NCBI GenBank assembly: GCA_018224485.1
Contig: JAGTVE010000204.1
Span: 1-13,904, forward strand
Direction: 5' to 3'
DNA: 13,904 nt
DNA from: Thioalkalivibrio sp.
GTDB taxonomy: Bacteria; Pseudomonadota; Gammaproteobacteria; Ectothiorhodospirales; Ectothiorhodospiraceae
Shown here: piece after piece, positions 6,167 through 12,753 of the stretch
Layout of the letters: every line of letters starts with the position of its first letter
How positions within the stretch are numbered: position 1 is the first letter of the stretch
The notes under the pieces: generated by a model
Databases searched by the model: none
The model's input: only the letters and a program-made list of their open reading frames with translations
What the model was told of the DNA's origin: nothing
Program-made: the position numbers and the translations under genes

Positions 6167-6888
6167 TCCTGATCCTCTGCCTGGCGGGTACCGCCCAGGC
6201 CGGGGCGGCAACCACGATCCCGCCGTACACCGCCACTTACGAGGCGCATGCCTTCGGCAACCTCCTGATTGCCCAGAGCACGCTGAGCCATGACGGCGAA
6301 AACCTGCACATGGCCCTGGATGCCCACGTATCCGGCTTCCTGCGCCTGCTCGGACGCTTCGAATTTGACCGGGAGGCGATCTTCCGCCCGGAGGTCGACC
6401 ATCCGCGCCTGCTGAGCACCCGCAGCGGCAGCATCACGCCGCGCCGCGAACGCAGAACGGAGACCCGGTTCGACTGGAGCGAGGGGCGCGCCCGCGGCCA
6501 GCACAACGGCAAGGCCTTCGAGGTACAGGTCCCGCCCGACACCCTGGACTTCCTGTCGTCGGTGTACGTGACCATGACCGGACTGCGCGACGGGGACTTC
6601 GACTCCACCCTCCGCCTGTCCGTCCTCGAACGCGACCGGCTGCGCGAGTACACGCTGGCACTGGAGGGCCAGGAGCAGATCAACACCGAGCTGGGCAAAA
6701 AGGACACCCTCCGGGTGGTGCGCACGAGTGATGACAGCGACGTGGAACTCTCCGGCTGGTTCGCTCCCGATCTGCACTACCTGCCGATGCGCCTGGACTA
6801 CGAGGCCGACGGTCGCGTCTTCAGGCTGGAACTGACCAAGCTCGAATGGCACGAACCCGTGATTGCTCCGGAGAAGGCGCGGCCATGA
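6148..6888 (+). CDS. DUF3108 exported protein
   Basis: A protein of unknown function assigned to DUF3108, 246 aa. Residues 1-20 form a clear signal peptide: MRWHQ, a hydrophobic core LILILCLAG, then a likely cut at AQA/GA. It is therefore probably periplasmic. PPYTATYEAHAFGNLLIAQS, just after the cut, and DTLDFLSSVYVTM near residue 131 fit the family, whose members start the mature chain with a beta-rich 'YxAxY' segment. ATG 6148 is supported by the GGAGGT site and the signal peptide. As I recall, DUF3108 follows purN in Pseudomonas as well. Its stop overlaps the oxidoreductase start as ATGA (6885-6888). There is no catalytic motif I can name. Confidence 0.8.
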   Translation: MRWHQLILILCLAGTAQAGAATTIPPYTATYEAHAFGNLLIAQSTLSHDGENLHMALDAHVSGFLRLLGRFEFDREAIFRPEVDHPRLLSTRSGSITPRRERRTETRFDWSEGRARGQHNGKAFEVQVPPDTLDFLSSVYVTMTGLRDGDFDSTLRLSVLERDRLREYTLALEGQEQINTELGKKDTLRVVRTSDDSDVELSGWFAPDLHYLPMRLDYEADGRVFRLELTKLEWHEPVIAPEKARP

Positions 6889-8303
6889 CCGATACCCATG
6901 ACCTGGCGGTGATCGGCAGCGGCCCCGGAGGCTACCGGGCCGCCGTCCTCGGCGCCCTGCGCGGTCTCGACGTCGTGATCATCGAGGGGAGCGAGTGGGG
7001 CGGCTGCTGCCTGAACCGTGGCTGCGTGCCGAAGAAGGACTGGTATCACAGCGCCCGGCTGATTGCGGCACAGGAACACTTCGAGGGCCGTGGGATCCGC
7101 GGAACCCTGTCGGGCAACCTGGACCAGGCATGGACCCACCAGCACGAGGTGGTCACAACCGTACGGAACAGCTACCGGAGCTATCTCAAGCACCTGAAGG
7201 TGCGCAGCGTGGACGGACACGCCCGGCTCGTCGGCCCGGAGGAGATCGAGGTCCGGGGGAGCAACGGCACCCTGACCGTGCGGGCGCGCCACACCATCAT
7301 CGCCACCGGGGCCGAGCCGATCGTGCCGCAACCCTTCGAACTCGCGGAGGGACGCATCCTCAGCACCGACACGCTGTTCGATCGTCCGCCGCCAGCGGGC
7401 GAGCGCGTGGCGGTGATTGGCAGCGGCGTGGTGGCCACCGAGTTTGCGTACATTCTCCGGATGCTCGGCCGGGAGATCACCTGGCTCACCCGCTCGCGTC
7501 CCCTGTCCCGGCTGGGCTTCAGCCCGCAGGCCCTGTCGACCCTGAACAGCCGGCTCGCTGCGGCGGACGTAAAGCCGCGGCAGGTGCCGGGCTACGAGGC
7601 CGTGCACCACGGCGAGGACGGGGTGACGATCACCGCCTCCGACGGCCAGCGCTTCGAGGTCGACTGGGTCCTGCTGGGGACCGGGCGCAGACCGCATACC
7701 GACGGGCTGGGACTCGAAGACCTGGGCATTGGAACGGACCGGAACGGCTTCGTGATGCGCACTGAAACCCTCCAGACCACGGTACCGAACATCTATGCGA
7801 TCGGGGACGTCGCCGGACACTGGATGACCGCCAACCACGCCCTGTCGGATGCCACCATCGCAGTCGATAACATTCTCGGCGGCAACGAGCGCCGCCAGGA
7901 CGGCCGGTTCGTGCCCATGGTGGTCTACAGCGCGGTCGAGATGGCCCGGCTCGGCATGGACGAGGACACCGCGGAGGACGAGGAACTCGAGCCCGCGGTC
8001 GGCTTCGCCGCGTTCGAGACCTCGCCGCGCGCGCTCGGTCAGGACGAACCGGAGGGTTTCGTACGGCTGATCGGCGACATGGACAGCGGCGCGCTGCTGG
8101 GCGGCGAGATCATCGGCGGCGATGCCGGCGAGCTGATTCACCTGCTGTCGCTGGCACCCGACCGTGACACGGCCCTCGCATGGCTCGCGCGCGGGACGTG
8201 GAACCACCCCGCGCGCGCGGAGGAAATCCTGAATGCCACCGAGACCCTGGCCTCCAAATGGCACCTGCAGGCGGCCATCTTCGGAGACGGCAGAGGGGCT
8301 TGA
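6885..8303 (+). CDS. FAD-dependent pyridine-nucleotide disulfide oxidoreductase (dihydrolipoyl dehydrogenase / glutathione reductase family)
   Basis: A class I flavoprotein disulfide reductase, 472 aa. The FAD-binding GSGPGG is at 11-16. The redox pair is C42-LNRG-C47, with an extra adjacent cysteine (C41). The catalytic His-Glu pair at the C-terminus is H441/E446 (HPARAEE), contributed to the partner subunit. The second FAD motif is NIYAIGDVAG (about 303-312). Much of the body (VVYSAVEMARLGM, GGEIIGGDAGELIHL) resembles lipoamide dehydrogenase. However, GCVPKK, the GSGVVA NAD(P) fold (179-184) and the arginines R203, R205 and R209 after the second beta strand resemble glutathione reductase and suggest NADPH use. 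ATG 6885 overlaps the DUF3108 stop (ATGA), and GGAGAAGG (6870-6877) precedes it. The gene is not next to any 2-oxoacid dehydrogenase subunit, so the substrate is unknown. Confidence 0.85.
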   Translation: MTDTHDLAVIGSGPGGYRAAVLGALRGLDVVIIEGSEWGGCCLNRGCVPKKDWYHSARLIAAQEHFEGRGIRGTLSGNLDQAWTHQHEVVTTVRNSYRSYLKHLKVRSVDGHARLVGPEEIEVRGSNGTLTVRARHTIIATGAEPIVPQPFELAEGRILSTDTLFDRPPPAGERVAVIGSGVVATEFAYILRMLGREITWLTRSRPLSRLGFSPQALSTLNSRLAAADVKPRQVPGYEAVHHGEDGVTITASDGQRFEVDWVLLGTGRRPHTDGLGLEDLGIGTDRNGFVMRTETLQTTVPNIYAIGDVAGHWMTANHALSDATIAVDNILGGNERRQDGRFVPMVVYSAVEMARLGMDEDTAEDEELEPAVGFAAFETSPRALGQDEPEGFVRLIGDMDSGALLGGEIIGGDAGELIHLLSLAPDRDTALAWLARGTWNHPARAEEILNATETLASKWHLQAAIFGDGRGA

Positions 8304-8444
8304 GAAGAGTCAAAACCGGCCACGGAAGAAGACCGAAACACACGGAATGACGTGAAAGGCGTGCAATCCCCCGCTCCCGCTTGCGGGCCAGGTGTGCCAG
8401 GCTACGGGGGGACTCGAACCGCCGCAGGCGGGCCCCCACCCCAA

Positions 8445-8468
8445 CCCTCCCCCGCAAGCGGGGGAGGG
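8445..8468. repeat. Perfect 11-bp GC palindrome
   Basis: CCCTCCCCCGC (8445-8455) pairs perfectly with GCGGGGGAGGG (8458-8468) around AA. It could act as a strong RNA hairpin for either convergent transcript. The downstream T-content is poor on the plus strand (CCTTTATCC) and absent on the minus strand, so an intrinsic terminator is only possible. Confidence 0.65.
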
Positions 8469-8515
8469 AGCCTTTATCCTGTGGGACGGTGCGGATCGCG
8501 ATGACCGTCCGTCAC

Positions 8516-8574
8516 TTCCGTGTTCATCCGTGCTCTTCCGTGGCCCGTTCTTCCGTGGCCCGTTCTTCCGTGGC
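8516..8574 (+). repeat. TCCGTG repeat with 10- then 15-bp spacing
   Basis: TCCGTG begins at 8517, 8527, 8537, 8552 and 8567, giving spacings of 10, 10, 15 and 15 bp. The last three copies belong to an exact 15-bp tandem unit, TTCCGTGGCCCGTTC, present about 2.6 times (8536-8574). Confidence 0.75.
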
Positions 8575-8611
8575 TGGAACTTCGGGCTGAACACCCTCGG
8601 CGGCCCGGGCG

Positions 8612-9973
8612 TCAATCGCCGGCGACGGTCATCGCCTCGACCAGGATCGAGCCGGTACGTATGTTGCCGCGGATATCGACGTCGCTGCCGACCGCGCCGA
8701 TCCCGCGGAAGACGTCGCGGAGATTGCCGGCGATGGTGATCTCTTCGACCGGGTAGGCGATCTCGCCATTCTCGACCCAGAAGCCCGCGGCCCCCCGGGA
8801 ATAATCGCCGGTCACCAGGTTGACGCCCTGGCCGATCATCTCCGTGACCAGCAGGCCCGTACCCATGTCTGACAGCAGCGCCTGCAGTCCCTTCTCCCCG
8901 GGATGCGGCTTGACGCTGACATTGCGCGCGCCGCCCGCATTACCGGTGGTGCGCAGCCCCAGCCGCCGGGCCGCGTAGCTGTCGAGGATGTAGTCCTGCA
9001 GCACGCCCGCGGTGACCAGGTCCCGCGGCCGCGTGCGCACCCCCTCGCCATCGAAGGGCGCGCTGCCCAATGCGCCGGGCAGCAGCGGATCCTCGACGAT
9101 ATGCATCCAGTCGGGAAAGATCTCCTGTCCAGCCGCATCGAGCAGGAAGGAGCTCTTGCGATACTGTGCGCCGCCGCTGACCGCCCGCGCGAAGCTACCG
9201 ATCAGGCTGCGCGCCATCTCCGGCACGAACAGCACCGGGCACTGTCGCGTCCCGAGCTTGCGCGCGCCGAGACGGCGTAGCGCCCGCTCCGCGGCCTCGC
9301 GTCCGATCGCCTCGCCGGCAGGCAGCCAGGAGGGGTCGCGCGAGGTGCCGTAGGCGTAGTCGCGCTGCATGCCGCCGTCGCCACGGGCGACGAGGGCGCA
9401 GGAGATGGAGTGCCGGGTGCTGCGGTAGCCGCCCATGAAGCCCTGGGTGTCGCCGAGCACCGACATCGCGCGACGGGTGCTGACGCTCGCACCCTCGGAA
9501 TTGTCCACCCTTGGGTCCACCCCGAATCCGGCGGTTTCGACCTGCCGCGCGAGATCGATGGCCCGGCCCGCCGGACAATCCCAGGGGTGATCGAGCTGGA
9601 GATCGGGCCAGTCCCGCGCCTGCTCGTCGGGATCGGGGAGGCCGGCGTGCGGGTCCGGCTCGGTGTGCCGTGCAATGCGGCAAGCGGCCTCCGCGGTCTG
9701 CCTGAGCGCCTCGGGGCTGAAGTCGGTCGTCGAGGCCGCCCCCTTCGACTGTCCGAAGTACGCGACCAGGCCCATCTGCTGGTCTCGCTCGTATTCCAGC
9801 GTCTCGACCTCGCCCCTGCGCACCGTTACCGCGAGCCCCACGTTGTGGCTTACCGCCGCCTGCGCGGCCGACGCGCCGCAGGCGCGGGCATGATCGAGGA
9901 TCATGGCCACCCGCTCCTGCATCGACTCCGGGGTGTGGGAGAGTTCCTGAACTTCCGGTGTTGCTTGACCCAT
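8612..9973 (-). CDS. pmbA: Metalloprotease PmbA (TldE), partner of TldD
   Basis: PmbA/TldE is the non-catalytic half of the heterodimeric TldD/TldE metalloprotease. The complex degrades unfolded peptides threaded into its cavity and in E. coli matures microcin B17 and cleaves CcdA. The protein is 453 aa (E. coli 450). RRGEVETLEYERDQQMGLVAYF, near residues 52-73, and KGAASTTDFSPEALRQT are typical. So are the C-terminal GFWVENGEIAYPVEEITIAGN and GNIRTGSILVEAMTVAG blocks. The TldD-type HExxxH motif is absent, as expected for TldE. ATG 9973 was chosen from family length; ATG 10018 would add 15 residues with no better ribosome site. It is the last gene of the minus-strand operon, 100 bp after the unknown 87-aa gene, and converges on the oxidoreductase across the repeat region. 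Confidence 0.94.
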   Translation of the reverse strand: MGQATPEVQELSHTPESMQERVAMILDHARACGASAAQAAVSHNVGLAVTVRRGEVETLEYERDQQMGLVAYFGQSKGAASTTDFSPEALRQTAEAACRIARHTEPDPHAGLPDPDEQARDWPDLQLDHPWDCPAGRAIDLARQVETAGFGVDPRVDNSEGASVSTRRAMSVLGDTQGFMGGYRSTRHSISCALVARGDGGMQRDYAYGTSRDPSWLPAGEAIGREAAERALRRLGARKLGTRQCPVLFVPEMARSLIGSFARAVSGGAQYRKSSFLLDAAGQEIFPDWMHIVEDPLLPGALGSAPFDGEGVRTRPRDLVTAGVLQDYILDSYAARRLGLRTTGNAGGARNVSVKPHPGEKGLQALLSDMGTGLLVTEMIGQGVNLVTGDYSRGAAGFWVENGEIAYPVEEITIAGNLRDVFRGIGAVGSDVDIRGNIRTGSILVEAMTVAGD

Positions 9974-9995
9974 GCGCCTTGTCCATTTCCTGCCG

Positions 9996-10064
9996 TGGCC
10001 GGAAGCTGCCCCGGCCATGTCTGCAAAAGGGAGAATCGGATGCCCGCGCGCGATGTCCGCGCGG
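9996..10064 (-). other. Two GC-rich hairpins between the unknown gene and pmbA
   Basis: On the minus strand, the first hairpin (10064-10058 with 10050-10044, 7 bp, 7-nt loop) begins 9 nt after the stop of the 87-aa gene. The second (10017-10011 with 10002-9996, 7 bp, 8-nt loop) lies 22 nt before the pmbA start. Neither is followed by a T-run. They may protect or attenuate the message and set different expression levels for pmbA and tldD. Confidence 0.3.
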
Positions 10065-10073
10065 TCGTCAGGC

Positions 10074-10337
10074 TCAGGGGCTCGCGCCGTGCTTGTTCAC
10101 CGCGGCCCGATTGCCCCATTGCTCCAGGTCGGCCACGTACACGCCCGCCCAGTAGAGCAGTCCGATGCTGTCCCGGGTGTGGCCTCCGACCAGTTCCTGT
10201 CCATCCTCCAGATGGATGCCGTGGGCAAAGTCCTCCGCCTGCGAACGGGACCGGAAGACGTGCCACTGCACGACGTGATCGGCACCATGGCCCTCCGGCA
10301 GTGACTTCTCCTCCTCGAGAAACGCGAGCTGGGTCAT
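10074..10337 (-). CDS. Unrecognised small protein between tldD and pmbA
   Basis: A predicted soluble protein of 87 aa that I cannot assign to a family. It has no signal peptide, membrane segment or cysteine. It is acidic near the N-terminus (LEEEKSLPEGHGAD) and rich in His, Gly and Trp. VVQWHVFRSRSQAEDFAHG (22-40) looks like a beta strand plus helix, and the later part, LLYWAGVYVADLEQWGN, is aromatic. It is very probably translated: AGGAGGT (10347-10341) is a perfect Shine-Dalgarno sequence 3 nt before ATG 10337. The frame lies 44 bp after tldD and 100 bp before pmbA on the same strand, so it is co-transcribed with both halves of one protease. As I recall, Pseudomonas has yjgA (DUF615) in this slot; this protein is not YjgA. 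Function unknown. Confidence 0.72.
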   Translation of the reverse strand: MTQLAFLEEEKSLPEGHGADHVVQWHVFRSRSQAEDFAHGIHLEDGQELVGGHTRDSIGLLYWAGVYVADLEQWGNRAAVNKHGASP

Positions 10338-10340
10338 ATG

Positions 10341-10347
10341 ACCTCCT
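10341..10347 (-). promoter_or_regulatory. Perfect Shine-Dalgarno for the 87-aa gene
   Basis: AGGAGGT on the minus strand, ending 3 nt before ATG 10337. It is the strongest ribosome site in the window and the main sequence evidence that the unrecognised gene is real. Confidence 0.7.
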
Positions 10348-10381
10348 GAATGTCGTTGCTTGCCGACCGTCCGCCGGGGTC

Positions 10382-11824
10382 TCAGGCCGCCTGGGTGCCG
10401 CCAACCGTCATGCCGTCGATGCGCAGCGTGGGTTGCCCGACCCCCACCGGTACCCCCTGCCCCTCCTTGCCGCAGGTGCCCACACCCGTATCCAGTTCGA
10501 GATCGTTACCGATCATCGAGACCCGCGTCAGCACATCCGGACCGTTGCCGATCAGGGTGGCCCCCTTCACCGGGCGGGTTACCCGACCGTTCTCGATCAG
10601 ATAGGCCTCGGATGCGGAAAAGACGAACTTCCCTGAGGTGATGTCGACCTGCCCGCCACCGAAATTCACCGCATAGAGACCACGGTCCACCGAGGCGAGG
10701 ATCTCGCCCGGCTCGGTCGTGCCGGGGAGCATATAGGTGTTCGTCATGCGCGGCATCGGCAGGTGCGCGTAGGACTCACGGCGGCCATTGCCGGTCGAAT
10801 GCGTCCCGCTCAGCCGGGCGTTCAGCCGGTCCTGCATGTAACCCCGCAGATAGCCGTCCTCGATCAGCGTCGTCTGCTGGGTCACCGTGCCCTCGTCATC
10901 GACGTTCAGCGAGCCGCGTCGGCCGGGCATGGTCCCGTCATCGACGATGCTGATTCCCGGAGCGGCGACCCGTTCCCCGATGCGTCCTGCGAATGCCGAG
11001 GTCCCCTTGCGGTTGAAGTCGCCCTCCAGGCCGTGGCCGATGGCCTCGTGCAGCAGCACGCCCGGCCAACCCGGCCCGAGCACCACCTTCATGGTCCCGG
11101 CGGGCGCATCCACCGCCTCGAGATTCACCAGGGCCTGGCGAACCGCCTCGCGGGCGTAGGCACCGGCGCGGTCGGCTTCGGTGAAGAAGGCATAACCCGA
11201 ACGTCCGCCGCCACCCGATGAACCGGACTCGCGGCGCCCGCCCTGTTCGACCAGAACCTGCACGTTCATGCGTACCAGCGGCCGCACATCCGTGACGAGC
11301 TCGCCGTCGGCGGTCAGTATCAGCACCACCTCGCGCACCCCTGCAAGGGAGCAGATGACCTGCGTGACGCGGGGATCGGCTGCGCGGGCAACCGCGTCCA
11401 TGTGCTTGAGGAGCTCGATCTTGCGACCCTCGTCCAGCGATCCCAGCGGGTCATCGGGCAGATACAACGCGGTATCGCGCGCGGCACCCGGCCGAACCGG
11501 GATCGAGCCGGTCTGCCCGGCGCTGGCGATGCTGCGCGCGGTACGGCCGGCCTCCAGCATCGCGGGAAGGCTGATCTCGTCGGAATAGGCAAAGCCGGTC
11601 TGCTCGCCCGAGATCACCCGGATGCCGACGCCGCGTTCGATGTTGAAGCTTGCGCTCTTCACCAGCCCATCCTCGAGCGACCAGCCCTCCTGGGAAGTGA
11701 ACTGGAAGTAGCAGTCACCGCCGTCCGTGCCGCGGCCGAAGGTCGCGCCCAGTACGGAAGCGAGCCCGTCATCGGTAATGCCGCCGGGCTCAAGCAGGGT
11801 TTCTCGGGCAAGGCTGTCAATCAT
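10382..11824 (-). CDS. tldD: Metalloprotease TldD, catalytic subunit
   Basis: TldD is the zinc-bearing half of the cytosolic TldD/TldE protease. The protein is 480 aa (E. coli 481). The metal-binding HExxxH is HEAIGH at residues 259-264, inside GPGWPGVLLHEAIGHGLEGD. The third ligand is Cys451 in VGTCGKEGQG. Flanking blocks are also standard: NRKGTSAFAGRIG, GRRGSLNVDDEGT, RRESYAHLPMPRMTNTYM, GLYAVNFGGGQVD and GKFVFSASEAYLIENG. ATG 11824 has an AGGA site (11834-11831) 6 nt upstream. A 67-bp gap with a weak 5-bp hairpin (11862-11866 with 11876-11880) separates it from the nitrilase gene upstream. The downstream neighbours are the unknown small gene and pmbA. All catalytic features are present, so it should be active. 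Confidence 0.96.
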   Translation of the reverse strand: MIDSLARETLLEPGGITDDGLASVLGATFGRGTDGGDCYFQFTSQEGWSLEDGLVKSASFNIERGVGIRVISGEQTGFAYSDEISLPAMLEAGRTARSIASAGQTGSIPVRPGAARDTALYLPDDPLGSLDEGRKIELLKHMDAVARAADPRVTQVICSLAGVREVVLILTADGELVTDVRPLVRMNVQVLVEQGGRRESGSSGGGGRSGYAFFTEADRAGAYAREAVRQALVNLEAVDAPAGTMKVVLGPGWPGVLLHEAIGHGLEGDFNRKGTSAFAGRIGERVAAPGISIVDDGTMPGRRGSLNVDDEGTVTQQTTLIEDGYLRGYMQDRLNARLSGTHSTGNGRRESYAHLPMPRMTNTYMLPGTTEPGEILASVDRGLYAVNFGGGQVDITSGKFVFSASEAYLIENGRVTRPVKGATLIGNGPDVLTRVSMIGNDLELDTGVGTCGKEGQGVPVGVGQPTLRIDGMTVGGTQAA

Positions 11825-11891
11825 GGTGATTCCTGTGATGTTCGCTTCGGTGGAATGGTTCCCCGCCTCGGTGGAGCGGGCGGGAGCGCGC

Positions 11892-12734
11892 TCAGCCGTC
11901 CGTGTCGGGCGCCTCGACCTCGCAGGCCAGCCGACGGTGATGCACCGCCGGAAAGAGCTTGCGGATGCGTCCCACGCAGTCGCAGCTCAGGTCGGCGATC
12001 AGCACTCCGGGATTGCGGCCCAGCTGTGCCACGACGCGGCCCCAGGGATCCACCAGCGCGCTGTGACCGTAGGTCTCGCGTCCGTTCACGTGGAAGCCGC
12101 CCTGGGCCGCGGCCAGCATGAACAGCTGGTTCTCGATTGCACGGGCCCGCAGCAGGATGTCCCAGTGGGCCTGACCGGTCTGCGCGGTGAAGGCCGAGGG
12201 CATCGCCACGAACTCGGCCCCCTGGTCCAGCAATCCCCGGAACAGCTCCGGAAAGCGAAGATCGTAGCAGACGGCCAGCCCCATCCGCCCGAAAGGCGTA
12301 TCGAGCGTGACGATATGGTCACCGGACTCGTAGATGCGCGACTCGGCATAGTGCTCGTCGCCATCGGGGATGCGCACGTCGAAGAGGTGCATCTTGTCAT
12401 AGCGGGCCACGCGCCGGCCCTGGTCGTCATACACCAGGCAGGCCGAACGCGCCCGGTCACCGCGGGCGGTGCGCAGAGGCACCGTGCCCCCGACCAGCCA
12501 GATCCCTAGCCGACGGGCCTGCTCGGCCAGAAAGCCCTGCAGCGGACCCTCGTCGGGATCCTCCGCGATCTTCAGGACGTCGCCGTCCTGCATGCCCATC
12601 ATCGCGAAATTCTCGGGCAGCACCACCAGCCCCGCCCCCTTGCTCGCGGCCTCCTTCAACAGCCGCTTCGCCTCCAGCAGGTTGGCCTGGGGCTGCGGTC
12701 CCGACGCCATCTGTATGGCGGCAACATTCGTCAT
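11892..12734 (-). CDS. Nitrilase-superfamily amidase, deaminated-glutathione-amidase-like (Nit1/YbeM)
   Basis: A carbon-nitrogen hydrolase of 280 aa with the complete Glu-Lys-Cys triad: E41 (LVVLPENF), K114 (RYDKMHLFDV) and C156 (GLAVCYDLRFPELF). KMHLFDV, the 'CYDLRFPELFR' block, QTGQAHWDILLRARAIENQ and ETYGHSALVDPWG closely fit the Nit1/YbeM branch. Members of that branch hydrolyse deaminated glutathione to 2-oxoglutarate and cysteinylglycine (metabolite repair). Related omega-amidases (Nit2) remain possible. ATG 12734 was chosen by alignment with the family; ATG 12746 would add MVHA, and neither has a strong ribosome site. It follows yhdP by 19 bp and precedes tldD by 67 bp on the same strand, an order I recall from Pseudomonas. 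Cytosolic. Confidence 0.88.
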   Translation of the reverse strand: MTNVAAIQMASGPQPQANLLEAKRLLKEAASKGAGLVVLPENFAMMGMQDGDVLKIAEDPDEGPLQGFLAEQARRLGIWLVGGTVPLRTARGDRARSACLVYDDQGRRVARYDKMHLFDVRIPDGDEHYAESRIYESGDHIVTLDTPFGRMGLAVCYDLRFPELFRGLLDQGAEFVAMPSAFTAQTGQAHWDILLRARAIENQLFMLAAAQGGFHVNGRETYGHSALVDPWGRVVAQLGRNPGVLIADLSCDCVGRIRKLFPAVHHRRLACEVEAPDTDG

Positions 12735-12753
12735 GGCATGCACCATTCGCTCA

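Larger units (their letters stand above)
8304..8611. repeat. Composite intergenic repeat (nested inverted and tandem repeats), no gene
   Basis: This 308-bp gap lies between the convergent oxidoreductase and pmbA genes. Its outer arms are imperfect inverted repeats. CACGGA-rich DNA at about 8319-8355 matches the reverse complement of about 8510-8543; for example CTTCCGTGG at 8535-8543 mirrors CCACGGAAG at 8320-8328. Inner arms CCCGCTTGCGGG (8376-8387) and CCCGCAAGCGGG (8451-8462) are exact reverse complements. The middle holds a perfect 11-bp hairpin and the right side a 15-bp tandem repeat. Both motif types, the CCCTCCCCCGCAAGCGGGGGAGGG class and the 'CACGGA' class, are common proteobacterial intergenic repeats as far as I know. 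No transposase is present. Short open frames here are repeat translations, not genes. Confidence 0.7.

Noticed and set aside
6798..8264. 488-codon minus-strand open frame
   Set aside because: It is an exact shadow of the oxidoreductase gene, whose motifs are on the plus strand. Long antisense frames are expected at this GC content.
8385..8435. tRNA T-arm-like sequence on the minus strand (GGTTCGAGTCC)
   Set aside because: The T-loop matches, but the stem has a C-C mismatch. No matching acceptor strand, anticodon arm or CCA end could be found, so there is no tRNA here; at most it is a fragment carried in the repeat.
8516..8574. A CRISPR array
   Set aside because: The unit is 15 bp with no unique spacers, and no cas genes are present.
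8310..8739. Several short open frames on both strands in the repeat region
   Set aside because: Their translations (PHPNPPPQAGEG-like and RGPFFRGPFFRG-like) are familiar by-products of intergenic repeats and have no independent gene evidence.
11846..11880. Near-repeat TCGGTGGA twice upstream of tldD
   Set aside because: Only 8 bp are identical, and nothing links them to a regulator or promoter.
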